Origin: JARBUG01 sp035628915
GTDB lineage: Bacteria > Bacillota > Sulfobacillia > Symbiobacteriales > Symbiobacteriaceae
DNA: 26,174 bases
Assembly: GCA_035628915.1 (NCBI GenBank)
Contig: DASPIW010000041.1
Coordinates: 1 to 26,174, forward strand
Reading direction: 5' to 3'
This document shows positions 13,946 to 21,687 of the stretch, one piece after another. How positions within the stretch are numbered: the stretch's first letter is position 1; the number at the start of each line of letters is the position of its first letter. Under the pieces are notes generated by a model. It did not search any database. It saw only the letters and a program-made list of their open reading frames with translations, and was not told the DNA's origin. The position numbers were made by a program, and so were the translations under genes.

Positions 13946-14161
13946 ATGGCGAAAGAACGTGATCTTACCATTGTCTCCCGGTTTCTGGAGCAGCAGAACA
14001 TGGGCGTTGACGACCTTTTTTACGTCCTGCATTTGGGAGCACGCCAGCTGGCACTCAAGCAGGATATCCCGGCCCCGGTGCGCGAGCACTGGCAGAAAGT
14101 GGCTGAGCAGTGCCATGATTTGTGGCATAACACGTTGCGGTCTGGTGAGCGGTTGGTGTGA
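13946..14161 (+). CDS. Small hypothetical protein (71 aa)
   Basis: ATG 13946 (MAKERDLTIVSRFLEQQNMG) follows AAGGGG with good spacing; the in-frame ATG 13937 overlaps that site and is less likely. The 71-residue product is all-helical, with DDLFYVLHLGARQLALKQD and REHWQKVAEQCHDLWHNTL, and lacks a signal or membrane segment. I do not recognise a family. It is divergent from the sigma factor gene, sharing a 140-bp intergenic region, and is followed by the large inverted-repeat element. Role unknown. Confidence 0.65.
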   Translation: MAKERDLTIVSRFLEQQNMGVDDLFYVLHLGARQLALKQDIPAPVREHWQKVAEQCHDLWHNTLRSGERLV

Positions 14162-14186
14162 AATCCGGGCGCGGGAAGGGGAATTC

Positions 14187-14299
14187 GCCACGGAGGACGC
14201 GGAGGACGCGGAGACCACGGAAATGGAACAAACGCGAAGGGGGAAATAAAATAATATTATAATAGTATTTTATTCCGCGTCTTCCGCGTCCTCCGTGGC
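14187..14299. repeat. 113-bp inverted-repeat element with AT-rich core palindrome
   Basis: The 25-bp outer arms (14187-14211 and 14275-14299, beginning GCCACGGAGGACGCGG) match in 24 of 25 positions. Each arm is itself made of repeated GGAGGACGC-type units. Inside is a second palindrome at 14245-14274 (AATAAAATA...TATTTTATT), remarkably AT-rich for this DNA. The single-strand form would be a long two-level hairpin. It resembles a MITE-like or REP-like dispersed element, and may also end transcription of the gene before it. No flanking target duplication was identified. Confidence 0.75.
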
Positions 14300-14375
14300 A
14301 AAATAATGTCCCATCCCCAAACAACGACAGCTGCCTGACTGAAAAGCCGGGCGGCTCTGTTTTTCTCCCATAACA

Positions 14376-14409
14376 GCACTTGACATTTTCTTCCTGGAAG
14401 TGCTAATCT
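14376..14409 (+). promoter_or_regulatory. Sigma-A promoter with overlapping inverted repeat, TPR gene
   Basis: TTGACA (14380-14385), an 18-base spacer and TAATCT (14404-14409) make a strong promoter 38 bases before the TPR gene start. GCACTT (14376-14381) and AAGTGC (14398-14403) form an inverted repeat covering the -35 and spacer, and CTTCCTGGAAG lies within it; either could be a repressor site. Confidence 0.65.
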
Positions 14410-14446
14410 TAGGTGAGAGCGACAGGTGGAAAGGAGGGGCGATCGC

Positions 14447-15340
14447 ATGGCGGTAGACCGCTTGCACTCGCTTGTGGCAACCGGCCAGTTCCTTGCCGCC
14501 TATCGAGAAGTGGAACGCCTGGCCATGGATCCAGACCTGGACCCAGCGCTTCGGGCGCGCGTTTTCATTCTGGGAGTGCGGGCTGCGGCGGGCCTCCGGG
14601 AAATCTACGCCGGCGTAAAAATGGCCGAAAAGGCCACTGAAGCCGCGGAATTAGGGTCCAACTGGGAGGACATCGGCAACGCCCGTCTACATAGCGCGCT
14701 CATTTACCGGGAAGTCGGCGACACGGCCCAGGCCATGCGCTTCTTCCAGCTTTTCTTTCAGCACCTCGACTACTACCCCTCCCTCCAGTCCAAGACCGCC
14801 CACGCTTACTACAACATGGGGCTGACTCACCAGCAGCGCCGCGAATACCCGGAGGCGCTGAACTGCTATCGCCTGGCCGCCGAACACTTCGGGCTCATCG
14901 GCAGCCAGGCCGGTGTCCTGGCAAGCCTGCAAAACAGCGCCTGGGTTATGCTGGTACAGGGTCGGCCTTATGACGCTGAGCCTTTCATCACCCAATCCGA
15001 AAGCCTCGCGGCCACGCTCGAAATCGCCGAATACCAGGTGACCCAGCTCGTCGTCAACGCCCTGTACGAAAGGCAGATGCGCCGGCCCGAGCGGACCATC
15101 GCCCTGTGCGAAGAAGTCTTCCAGAGCCGCCGGCAAGGTGCCACCAGCCGGCACCGGGCCGAGGCCGCCTGGATCATGGCCGACCTCATGCTCGAGGCCG
15201 ACCGGATCCATGAAGCCGGCATCTTTGCGGACTGGGCGGTCACCCACGCACTGGAAGTCAAGGATCCGCACCTGATGAACCTGGCCAGCGATGCAAAAAA
15301 ACGCGTTCGAGCTAAAAAAAGTGAGCTTCACCTCGGCTAG
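14447..15340 (+). CDS. TPR-repeat protein
   Basis: 297 residues from ATG 14447, seven bases after AAAGGAGGGG, behind a strong sigma-A promoter. It is helical throughout, with TPR-type repeats, clearest at YYNMGLTHQQRREYPEALNC followed by YRLAAEHFGLIG, and at SALIYREVGDTAQAMRFFQL. Weaker repeats run to the end (ALYERQMRRPERTIALCEEV, AEAAWIMADLMLEADRIHEA). There is no N-terminal helix-turn-helix and no signal peptide, so it is a cytosolic scaffold or peptide-binding protein. It is somewhat shorter than Rap phosphatases (about 370-380) but of similar type. A gene for a small exported peptide starts 148 bp downstream, giving a Rap-Phr-like order. That functional link is inference. Confidence 0.8.
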   Translation: MAVDRLHSLVATGQFLAAYREVERLAMDPDLDPALRARVFILGVRAAAGLREIYAGVKMAEKATEAAELGSNWEDIGNARLHSALIYREVGDTAQAMRFFQLFFQHLDYYPSLQSKTAHAYYNMGLTHQQRREYPEALNCYRLAAEHFGLIGSQAGVLASLQNSAWVMLVQGRPYDAEPFITQSESLAATLEIAEYQVTQLVVNALYERQMRRPERTIALCEEVFQSRRQGATSRHRAEAAWIMADLMLEADRIHEAGIFADWAVTHALEVKDPHLMNLASDAKKRVRAKKSELHLG

Positions 15341-15488
15341 AGGTCGGGGAACAGGTGGCCCTTGCGCCACCAATTCCTGCGGCAGGGTTTCGCTCAGGGC
15401 AAAAAAGGGCTGTATACAATAGAGCCTAGACAAATACCTAGGTAGATTTTCCTGAGACCGCCCGCCCGGACGAAAGGAGTGTGTACTC

Positions 15489-15617
15489 ATGAAGAAGATG
15501 GTTGCACTGCTGCTAGCGGTGATCGCCCTTGGGGTTATGAGCAGCGTGGCAAGCGCTGCGAACGGCACCATCTGGCCCGCCGCAAGAGTCTCTTCTTTTG
15601 GCTTTCGCGTTCGCTAG
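15489..15617 (+). CDS. Small secreted peptide (42 aa) with signal sequence, Phr-like candidate
   Basis: ATG 15489 follows AAAGGAG with about nine-base spacing. The 42-residue product opens with a textbook signal peptide (MKKMVALLLAVIALGVMSS, then VASA) with an Ala-x-Ala cleavage site after residue 23. This would leave a 19-residue basic peptide (ANGTIWPAARVSSFGFRVR). Upstream, TATACAAT near 15412-15419 is a possible -10, and the palindrome TACCTAGGTA lies at about 15437-15446. The order TPR protein then short exported peptide recalls Rap-Phr systems. Alternatively it is the 5' stub of a longer secreted protein cut off by rearrangement; the unusual DNA after its stop makes this a serious option. 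Confidence 0.55.
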   Translation: MKKMVALLLAVIALGVMSSVASAANGTIWPAARVSSFGFRVR

Positions 15618-15844
15618 GAGCGAAGCCCCGTGTTTCCCGGGCCTTGCCGGCACTTGCCCAGGAAACACGGGGTACGCATAGGCCAGACTGCCCACATTGA
15701 CGCCGACCTGGTTCCATTCGGGCTCTGACCCGATACCCCGGGTCGGTACTATTTCGCTTTCCTTTCGGTTCTTTGGGACCACAGGAAGGTTGATCCCCCG
15801 GCAAGAAGTCCTGTGTTGAGGAATCTAAAGCTGGGGGAATTGTC
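15618..15844. other. Interval with strong hairpin and unexplained antisense frame
   Basis: No confident gene is seen. CCCCGTGTTTCC and GGAAACACGGGG (about 15624-15671) form a perfect 12-bp stem. The minus strand through 15660-15730 reads protein-like (GSEPEWNQVGVNVGSLAYAY) but has no start signal, so it may be an inverted remnant. CACAGGA (15780-15786) and TCCTGTG (15809-15815) form an inverted repeat in the leader of the binding-protein gene, a possible operator. Confidence 0.35.
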
Positions 15845-17056
15845 ATGCGTCGCACTCTTGCACTCTGCCTGCTCACCGCACTGGTGCTCGCCGGGTGCAC
15901 CGTCGCTCCTAAGCCCAAGAAACAGGTTGACCTGACCGGTACCGTCCGGGTTCTGGTACTGGGCGGGCCCGGAATGGAAAGCACGCTCTTCACGGGGTTT
16001 ACTGCTTCCAACCCCAATGTCAAGACCGAATCGGTTCAGCTTCCCGAAGAGGGTGACTTCGACCAGATCGCCGCGCAGATCAAGAGCGGGGAGATCAAAG
16101 TCGACGCCATCGTGGCGCCCGCCAACAACTTCCTGTTCGCGCAAGGCGTCGTCGCTCCCCTGGACGACATGGTGAAAGCCGACCGGATCTCCCTGTCCGA
16201 ATACGGTGATTCGATTCAGTTCGGCAAGTATAACGGCAAGCTCTACGGCCTGCCGGTCTCGCTGAGCCCCATGGTCGTGACCTACAACAGGGAGATGTTC
16301 GAGAAGGCCGGCCTCAAGGCTCCGGCCGCCGGCTGGACCTGGGAGGACTTCGACAGAGCCGCGGTCGAACTGGCCAAGCAGCAGACGGGCAAAGAGAAAG
16401 GCTGGGGTGTCGGCATTCCGCCCTGGAGCCTGGTCGATCTCCTGTTCACTGCCGGCAAGGGCCCCGCTGACCCGGACCTGAAGCCGCTGCAGGCTACTTT
16501 CAATCGGATCTTGCGGCTCAAGGCCGGCGAGAAGCTGCTGGCCCCGGAATCCGTCGGCGCAGACAGCACGGACTACTTCCTCGCCTTTGCCCGCGGTGAA
16601 ATCGGCATGGTACTGGGCTACTGGGAGAACTCCTTCGCACATGCCCATCCGGAGTTCCCCTGGGGCGTAGCCCCCATTCCGGGCTCCGCTAAGACGCCCG
16701 GCATCGCCACGCTGGCCATGGTCGCGTCCAACGCCGAGAATAAGGAAAACGCCAACGCCTTTATACAGTGGGTCGCCGGCCCTTCCGGAGCCGCCGCTGT
16801 AGTGCGGATGCCCGGCGCACCGGTGCCGGCTTATGTCGACGAAACCATTCAGAAAGACTGGCTGTCGCACACCACCCTCAAGGAGGACTCCGCCTTCGTC
16901 CTCAAGCTCCAGTATCTGCCGCCCATCGACTATCCCGCCGAAATGGCAGCCCTGCTCCTGAAGGAAGCAGATGCGGCCATCGGCGGCAAGAAGGCGGCTG
17001 CAGAGGCAATCAAGGCCTATGAGGAGGCGCGGGCGCCCTTCATGTCCAAGAAGTAA
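15845..17056 (+). CDS. ABC transporter extracellular substrate-binding lipoprotein (sugar type)
   Basis: 403 residues starting with a lipoprotein signal, MRRTLALCLLTALVLAGC, where Cys18 is the lipidation site. The mature part follows the family 1 extracellular solute-binding pattern: VRVLVLGGPGMESTLFTGF, NNFLFAQGVVAPLDDMV, the conserved KYNGKLYGLPVSLSPMVVTY, NREMFEKAGLKAP with WTWEDFDRAAVEL, and FARGEIGMVLGYW. Such proteins capture oligosaccharides or polyols outside the membrane and deliver them to an ABC permease. No permease or ATPase gene is adjacent, so it is an orphan component. ATG 15845 has GGGGGA upstream. It ends at a very strong terminator. Confidence 0.92.
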   Translation: MRRTLALCLLTALVLAGCTVAPKPKKQVDLTGTVRVLVLGGPGMESTLFTGFTASNPNVKTESVQLPEEGDFDQIAAQIKSGEIKVDAIVAPANNFLFAQGVVAPLDDMVKADRISLSEYGDSIQFGKYNGKLYGLPVSLSPMVVTYNREMFEKAGLKAPAAGWTWEDFDRAAVELAKQQTGKEKGWGVGIPPWSLVDLLFTAGKGPADPDLKPLQATFNRILRLKAGEKLLAPESVGADSTDYFLAFARGEIGMVLGYWENSFAHAHPEFPWGVAPIPGSAKTPGIATLAMVASNAENKENANAFIQWVAGPSGAAAVVRMPGAPVPAYVDETIQKDWLSHTTLKEDSAFVLKLQYLPPIDYPAEMAALLLKEADAAIGGKKAAAEAIKAYEEARAPFMSKK

Positions 17057-17070
17057 GGGACCCAAAACGA

Positions 17071-17102
17071 GCGGCCCTCCCTCGCCAGGGGGGCCGCTTT
17101 TT
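17071..17102 (+). terminator. Rho-independent terminator
   Basis: GCGGCCCTCC, loop, GGGGGGCCGC followed by TTTTT, 14 bases after the binding-protein stop. Confidence 0.9.
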
Positions 17103-17130
17103 CGTGCCGCAGCAGAGGAGGCCTGGCAAT

Positions 17131-19143
17131 ATGCGCGCGATTACCCCGGACGACCTGCTCGCCATCCAACTCCCCGGCGACCCCCAGCTCTCGCCCGACG
17201 GGCGCCGGCTGGCGTACGTCGTCGCCCGCATCGACAAGGAATCCAACGAGTACCGCCACCAGATCCATGTCATGAATGCCGAACCCGGCGCCCGGCCAGC
17301 GCCCTTCACCGGCGGCCAGAAGTCCGACAAGAGCCCGCGCTGGTCGCCGGACGGTAGCAGGCTCGCCTTCACTTCTAACCGGAGCGAGAAGACCCAGGTC
17401 TGGGTCATGGACGCTTTCGGCGGCGAAGCGCGCCAGCTGACGTTCTTCAAGGAAGGGGTCAGCGGCGTCCCGGTCTGGAGCCCGGACGGGACGCACATCG
17501 CGGTCACGGCAGTGGTCGGGCCGGAGGGGCCGGGCCGGGAAGGTGACAAGGACGCGGAGAGCGATCTGTATAAGAAATACACCAGGGGCGTCAGGCGGAT
17601 CACGCGGATCTTCTACAAAGAAGACGGCGAGGGCTTCCTGGAGCCGGACAGGCACCAGCAAATCTTCGTCCTCCCCGTGGAAGGCGAACGGCCGGAGCCG
17701 GTCCAAGTCACGAAGGGACCCTGGCACCACGAAGACCCGGCATGGGCGCCAGATGGCGGCGCCCTGGCCTATGTGGCCAACCGCCGGGAAGATGACGACT
17801 ACACGGTGATGTTGGCCGATCTCTGGGTACAGGACCTGTCCAACCTGGCTTCCGACCCCGTCTGCCTGACCCCGGGCACCATGAGCCTGGGCACCCCAGC
17901 CTGGTCGCCCGACGGCGCCGCCATTGCGTTCTCCGGTCAGCAGCATGAGCCCTACCGGGGCTACTCGTCGAACCAGCTTTGGTTGGTGAACCGTGATGGC
18001 TCGGGTCTGCGACGGCTGGTCCCGGGCTGGGACCGGAACGTCGGGCCGCGGGGCCTCACCGACATGCCCGCACCGTCCAGCCACCCCCTCCGCTGGACGC
18101 CCGATGGCACGGTCGTGATTCTGCTCGGCTCAGACTGCGGGCGCCAGCAGTTGTTCGCGGTGGATGTCGAGTCCGACACCCTCTCGCAATTGACGGCCGG
18201 TGATCACACGATTTACTCCTGGTCTACCGACGCTCAGTGCCAGAAAATCTGCGTGGGGCTCACACGCCCGGACGTGCCGGGCGATCTCTTTCTGGCGGAA
18301 GGGCCCGACCTGCTGCCGCTCACCCACACGAACCGGGACCTGCTGTCGGATATCGAACTCGCACCCGTGGAACATTATCGCTTTGCGGCGGGCGAAAGCG
18401 AGGCCGACGGCTGGGTGATGAAGCCCGTTGGGTTCGACCCCTCCCGCCGTTACCCCGCCGTTTTGGAGATACACGGCGGGCCAATGGCCATGTACAGCTG
18501 GGCGTTTATGATGGAGTTCCAGTGCCTGGCGGCTGCAGGATACGCCGTTATCTACACCAATCCCCGCGGTTCGCAGGGATATGGGCAGCAGTTCTGTGCG
18601 TGCATTAAGGAAGACTGGGGCAACCTCGATTACCTGGATGTCATGGCCGGCCTCGAGGCCGCCCTCGCCCGGTGCCCGTGGATCGACCCGGACCGGTTGG
18701 GCATTGCCGGCGGCAGCTACGGCGGATTCATGACGAACTGGACCCTGGGCCAGACGGACCGGTTCAAGGCGGCCGTCACCATGCGGTCCGTGGTCAACGA
18801 GGCATCATCAGTAGGTACGAGCGATTACGGCTTCGTCGATCTGATGAACTACCCCGCCAAACCGTGGGAGGATATGACCTTCTACCGCCGGGTTTCGCCG
18901 TTGACCCATGTAGAGAAGATCCGCACTCCGCTGCTGATCGAGCACCAGGAGCAGGATTACCGGTGCCCCATGGAGCAGGCCGAACAGCTGTACACGGCGC
19001 TGAAGTACCTGCGCCGGACCGTGGAGTTCGTGCGCTACCCCGATTCCAGCCACGGTATGAGCCGGACGGGCAAACCCTGGCTGCGGGTTCACCGGCTCCG
19101 GACCATCCTGGAGTGGTTCGCGAAGTACATTCCCGCACAGTAG
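17131..19143 (+). CDS. S9-family acylaminoacyl-peptidase / prolyl oligopeptidase-like (copy 1)
   Basis: 670 residues from ATG 17131, nine bases after AGAGGAGG. The N-terminal 420 residues form a beta-propeller with WSPDG-type blades (PQLSPDGRRLAYV, PRWSPDGSRLAFTS, PVWSPDGTHIAV, PAWSPDGAAIAFS). The C-terminal alpha/beta-hydrolase domain has RYPAVLEIHGGPMAMYSW, TNPRGSQGYG, the nucleophile Ser529 in GIAGGSYGGFM, Asp609 (EQDYRCP) and His641 (SSHGMSRTG). The family removes acylated or other residues from peptide N-termini, with the propeller restricting access to small peptides. No signal peptide, so cytoplasmic. It is clearly paralogous to the peptidase at 23092-25161. It is a single transcription unit bounded by terminators. 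Confidence 0.93.
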   Translation: MRAITPDDLLAIQLPGDPQLSPDGRRLAYVVARIDKESNEYRHQIHVMNAEPGARPAPFTGGQKSDKSPRWSPDGSRLAFTSNRSEKTQVWVMDAFGGEARQLTFFKEGVSGVPVWSPDGTHIAVTAVVGPEGPGREGDKDAESDLYKKYTRGVRRITRIFYKEDGEGFLEPDRHQQIFVLPVEGERPEPVQVTKGPWHHEDPAWAPDGGALAYVANRREDDDYTVMLADLWVQDLSNLASDPVCLTPGTMSLGTPAWSPDGAAIAFSGQQHEPYRGYSSNQLWLVNRDGSGLRRLVPGWDRNVGPRGLTDMPAPSSHPLRWTPDGTVVILLGSDCGRQQLFAVDVESDTLSQLTAGDHTIYSWSTDAQCQKICVGLTRPDVPGDLFLAEGPDLLPLTHTNRDLLSDIELAPVEHYRFAAGESEADGWVMKPVGFDPSRRYPAVLEIHGGPMAMYSWAFMMEFQCLAAAGYAVIYTNPRGSQGYGQQFCACIKEDWGNLDYLDVMAGLEAALARCPWIDPDRLGIAGGSYGGFMTNWTLGQTDRFKAAVTMRSVVNEASSVGTSDYGFVDLMNYPAKPWEDMTFYRRVSPLTHVEKIRTPLLIEHQEQDYRCPMEQAEQLYTALKYLRRTVEFVRYPDSSHGMSRTGKPWLRVHRLRTILEWFAKYIPAQ

Positions 19144-19159
19144 CTGCGTAACCGCGAAG

Positions 19160-19190
19160 CAGCCCCCGTTGGCCACTGGCCCGGGGGCTG
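19160..19190. terminator. Bidirectional terminator between convergent genes
   Basis: CAGCCCCC and GGGGGCTG with an inner GGCC/GGCC pair, followed by GTGTTATTTC. It lies between the peptidase stop (19143) and the end of the minus-strand lipoprotein gene (19194). Confidence 0.75.
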
Positions 19191-19193
19191 GTG

Positions 19194-19652
19194 TTATTTC
19201 GGCAGCCGCCCACTTTCGCGGCTGACCTGAAATTCAATCGGTCCCGTGTGCCTGGCAATCCGTGCCACGGCCACGGGCATTTCGACCCGCGATGACCAGG
19301 GATTCGACGGCCCCTTGACTTCAGCCGTCACCGTCACTCTCCCGCCATAGGCCTCGACTTTCTCAAACTTGATGGTATACCCTTCGCTGGGCAGTACCCC
19401 GCCGAAGATGAGCAAGTACGTCTTCTCCCCGAAGGTCTCGCCGGCATATACGGGTCCCCCCTGCCCCTGAGTGGCCCGCGCAACCCAATCGGCCACTTCG
19501 GTGGGCCAGTTGGACCGTGAGAGCACCTCGAAAGCAACGGCCCCGTCAGACGGAGTCACGCCCGATTCCGGCTGGGCGCCCGTCCCGGTCAGACACCCGG
19601 TCATGGCGGCCAGAGCCAGCACCAGCATCCCGATAAGCACAATCCTTTTCAT
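19194..19652 (-). CDS. Lipoprotein with PrcB C-terminal domain
   Basis: 152 residues from ATG 19652 (MKRIVLIGMLVLALAAMTGC) with GGGGGGA ten bases upstream and a lipobox ending at Cys20. The frame extends to GTG 19718, which overlaps the preceding gene's stop, but the lipoprotein start is far more sensible. The second half carries the PrcB C-terminal pattern: KTYLLIFGGVLPSEGYTIKF, then EKVEAYGGRVTVTAEVKGP. PrcB-type domains are named from a spirochaete protease complex; their function in Gram-positives is unclear, perhaps holding or modulating extracytoplasmic proteases. It follows the DUF362 gene and is probably co-transcribed. Confidence 0.8.
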   Translation of the reverse strand: MKRIVLIGMLVLALAAMTGCLTGTGAQPESGVTPSDGAVAFEVLSRSNWPTEVADWVARATQGQGGPVYAGETFGEKTYLLIFGGVLPSEGYTIKFEKVEAYGGRVTVTAEVKGPSNPWSSRVEMPVAVARIARHTGPIEFQVSRESGRLPK

Positions 19653-19714
19653 GTTCTGACGATCCCCCCGTCCACTCATCACACTTGTTTGACGGGTGTG
19701 ACGATGGGCGAGTT

Positions 19715-20662
19715 TCACGTTAACGGTTGATACAAATCACCGTCTTCATGAAGCTTGCGCCTGTAATTCGGTTTGTCCAGGGTAAACCGGTGGCCGTAAG
19801 CCTGCTCCGAAAACTCCGCCTCCGCCTCGTGCAGGGGGATTCCCAGCAGGCGCATCCGGCCGACGTCGCCCTCCCCGACCCCGTCGACTGCCAGGCGGTA
19901 CAGATAATGCACCGCCTGGGGCAGGAAGCCGAGCAGCCGGGCGCCCACCACATCGGTGGCGACGGGGTCGGTGCCCGTCACCACCAGATCGCCGTCTACG
20001 GCCCGCCCCTCGCTGGGGCCGGTACCGATCATCGCCTTGTCGGTGGAGAGTACGGTCAGGTCGATGGGCACGGCCTTGGCCATGGCATAGACGAAGCCGT
20101 GCAGGTCCCGGTGGATTCCGAGCTCCATTTTCGGCGTTCCGTGGAACTCCGTAGGAGGCCACGAGAGGGCCATGTTCTTGATGCCGCAGGAGATGGTGGC
20201 CTCCCGGTGATGCTTGATCTGCGTGTATGAGATGAGCACGTCATTCTCCACGGCCAGCCGGTTGAGCGGCGTGGCCGGCACGATGTCGTGATCCAATTCG
20301 GTGACGATGTAAGGCCCGGTGTTCAGGTCGACGAACTCGGCGCCCTCTTCGGCCACGATGCGGTCGTACCCTGTCTTGGCCATGATTTTGGGCGTATCGC
20401 CGTGGGCCGAGCCGCAGGCAACAATCAGCCGGCGCGGCCTGCGCTCCTTGAGCCACCGCAGCAGCTGCCGGAGCGACTCCGGGCCCACCACCGTACCGGT
20501 GTCGGGCTGCTTGTCATTCACCCAGTTTGGCGTCACCACCACCGTATCACCCGGAAAGACGGCGGGCGGCAGCAGGTCCAGCGCCTCCCGGATGGCGTCC
20601 CCCTCCATGGGGTTTCGGGTGATGGCTACGACAGGTTCGGTTACTCGGCGTGCTCGCGGCAA
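19715..20662 (-). CDS. DUF362 family protein
   Basis: About 315 residues. TTG 20662 is preferred as start because AAGGAGA lies nine bases upstream; the frame is open to ATG 20698. The sequence fits the DUF362 pattern: VVAITRNPMEGDAIREALDL, VFPGDTVVVTPNWV, RRPRRLIVACGSAHGDTPK, then VLISYTQIKHHREATISCGI, KNMALSWPP, and TGTDPVATDVVGARLLGF. DUF362 proteins are often fused to ferredoxin domains; none is present here, and the biochemical role is unknown. The Cys in ISCGIKN and the conserved Lys/His of TQIKHH lie where the family is most conserved. It is divergent from the deacetylase at 20791 and precedes the PrcB lipoprotein gene, probably as an operon. Confidence 0.82.
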   Translation of the reverse strand: MPRARRVTEPVVAITRNPMEGDAIREALDLLPPAVFPGDTVVVTPNWVNDKQPDTGTVVGPESLRQLLRWLKERRPRRLIVACGSAHGDTPKIMAKTGYDRIVAEEGAEFVDLNTGPYIVTELDHDIVPATPLNRLAVENDVLISYTQIKHHREATISCGIKNMALSWPPTEFHGTPKMELGIHRDLHGFVYAMAKAVPIDLTVLSTDKAMIGTGPSEGRAVDGDLVVTGTDPVATDVVGARLLGFLPQAVHYLYRLAVDGVGEGDVGRMRLLGIPLHEAEAEFSEQAYGHRFTLDKPNYRRKLHEDGDLYQPLT

Positions 20663-20790
20663 GATGTCAGCTCTCCTTCGCATTGATCTGCAGAGCATTG
20701 TGCGCGACGCTGGCAGGTTTTATTTGAAACCATGTGCAATTTGTGTACTGAACTGTCGGGATAATGCAACGAGGAAGGAGCGTGTCCGGG

Positions 20791-21606
20791 ATGAACCTGT
20801 GGCGGGACATGGGCCTGGAAGGCAAGCGGGTCCTGATCGTGCATCATGACGACCTGGGAATCACCGAAGCGCAGAACCGTGCGTACCTGGACCTGGGTTA
20901 TCCGACGGGATCGATCCTGATGCCGGGCGCCTGGGCGCCTCAGCTGCGGGAAGGCGACCTCGGCGTCCACCTGACCCTGACCAGCGAGTGGGCATATCCC
21001 CGCATGCGCCCACTGACCACCGGCCGAACCCTACACGATGAGCAGGGCTACTTGTGGCAAACCGTTGAGGATGTGTGGACGCACGTCGACGCCGATGATG
21101 CGGAAGCGGAAATGCGGGCCCAGATTGAGGCGGCCAAAAAGCTCCGGATCGATGTGACCCATATTGACACGCACATGGGTGCCGTCGGACGGCCTGACCT
21201 GATCGAGGCGTACCAGCGGCTTGCCCTGCAAGACCGGATTCCCGCGGTCCTGCCCGACGCGGTCTCCATCGACCGCGCCCCCCTCCCCCAGGAGCTGAAG
21301 ACCGCCCTGGAAGCTGTGCTGGAGCAGAGCACCCTTCCGCGCGTCAGGGTTCTGGACGCCTACGGCGTCAAGCCCGAAGAGGCTCGGCTCCGCTATATCG
21401 AACTGCTGAGCCAGCAGGGACCGGGCGTCTATCACCTGATCCACCACGCCGCGGTACCCACAGCCGAAGGCCGCATGCTCCCCGACTGGAAGACCCGCAA
21501 GGCGGACCTGGAAACGCTGGCAGACAGCCACGTTATCCGCGTGCTGAACGAGTTTGTCCTGCTTACTTACCGTGACATGCGGGAAGCCCTGCGCAGCTAC
21601 ATCTAG
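20791..21606 (+). CDS. ChbG/YdjC-like deacetylase
   Basis: 271 residues from ATG 20791, with AAGGAG about eleven bases upstream. The metal centre of the ChbG/YdjC family is visible: the HHDDLG motif (Asp20, Asp21), GVHLTLTSEW (His60) and VTHIDTHMG (His124, His128). ChbG-type enzymes remove an acetyl group from chito-oligosaccharides, letting them be used or act as inducers. Here the nearby GPH symporter makes an acetylated oligosaccharide plausible as substrate (inference). A 67-bp structured repeat begins three bases after its stop, in the gap before the symporter, and the three genes onward may form one operon. Confidence 0.88.
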   Translation: MNLWRDMGLEGKRVLIVHHDDLGITEAQNRAYLDLGYPTGSILMPGAWAPQLREGDLGVHLTLTSEWAYPRMRPLTTGRTLHDEQGYLWQTVEDVWTHVDADDAEAEMRAQIEAAKKLRIDVTHIDTHMGAVGRPDLIEAYQRLALQDRIPAVLPDAVSIDRAPLPQELKTALEAVLEQSTLPRVRVLDAYGVKPEEARLRYIELLSQQGPGVYHLIHHAAVPTAEGRMLPDWKTRKADLETLADSHVIRVLNEFVLLTYRDMREALRSYI

Positions 21607-21608
21607 TA

Positions 21609-21675
21609 TAGTGCGGCGCCGCGCAGCGGCGAGGCCGCACGGCACCCGTAAATGGCGCGTTAGCGCCGAAAAGGG
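21609..21675 (+). repeat. 67-bp structured intercistronic repeat, copy 1
   Basis: Almost identical to 23007-23073 (two differences seen). It folds as two hairpins: an outer GTGCGGC/GCCGCAC stem holding an inner GCCGC-GCA-GCGGC hairpin, and then GGCGC-GTTA-GCGCC. It lies between the deacetylase stop and the symporter RBS, and its end contributes to that RBS (AAGGGGAGG). Confidence 0.9.
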
Positions 21676-21687
21676 GAGGTCGTTGCC

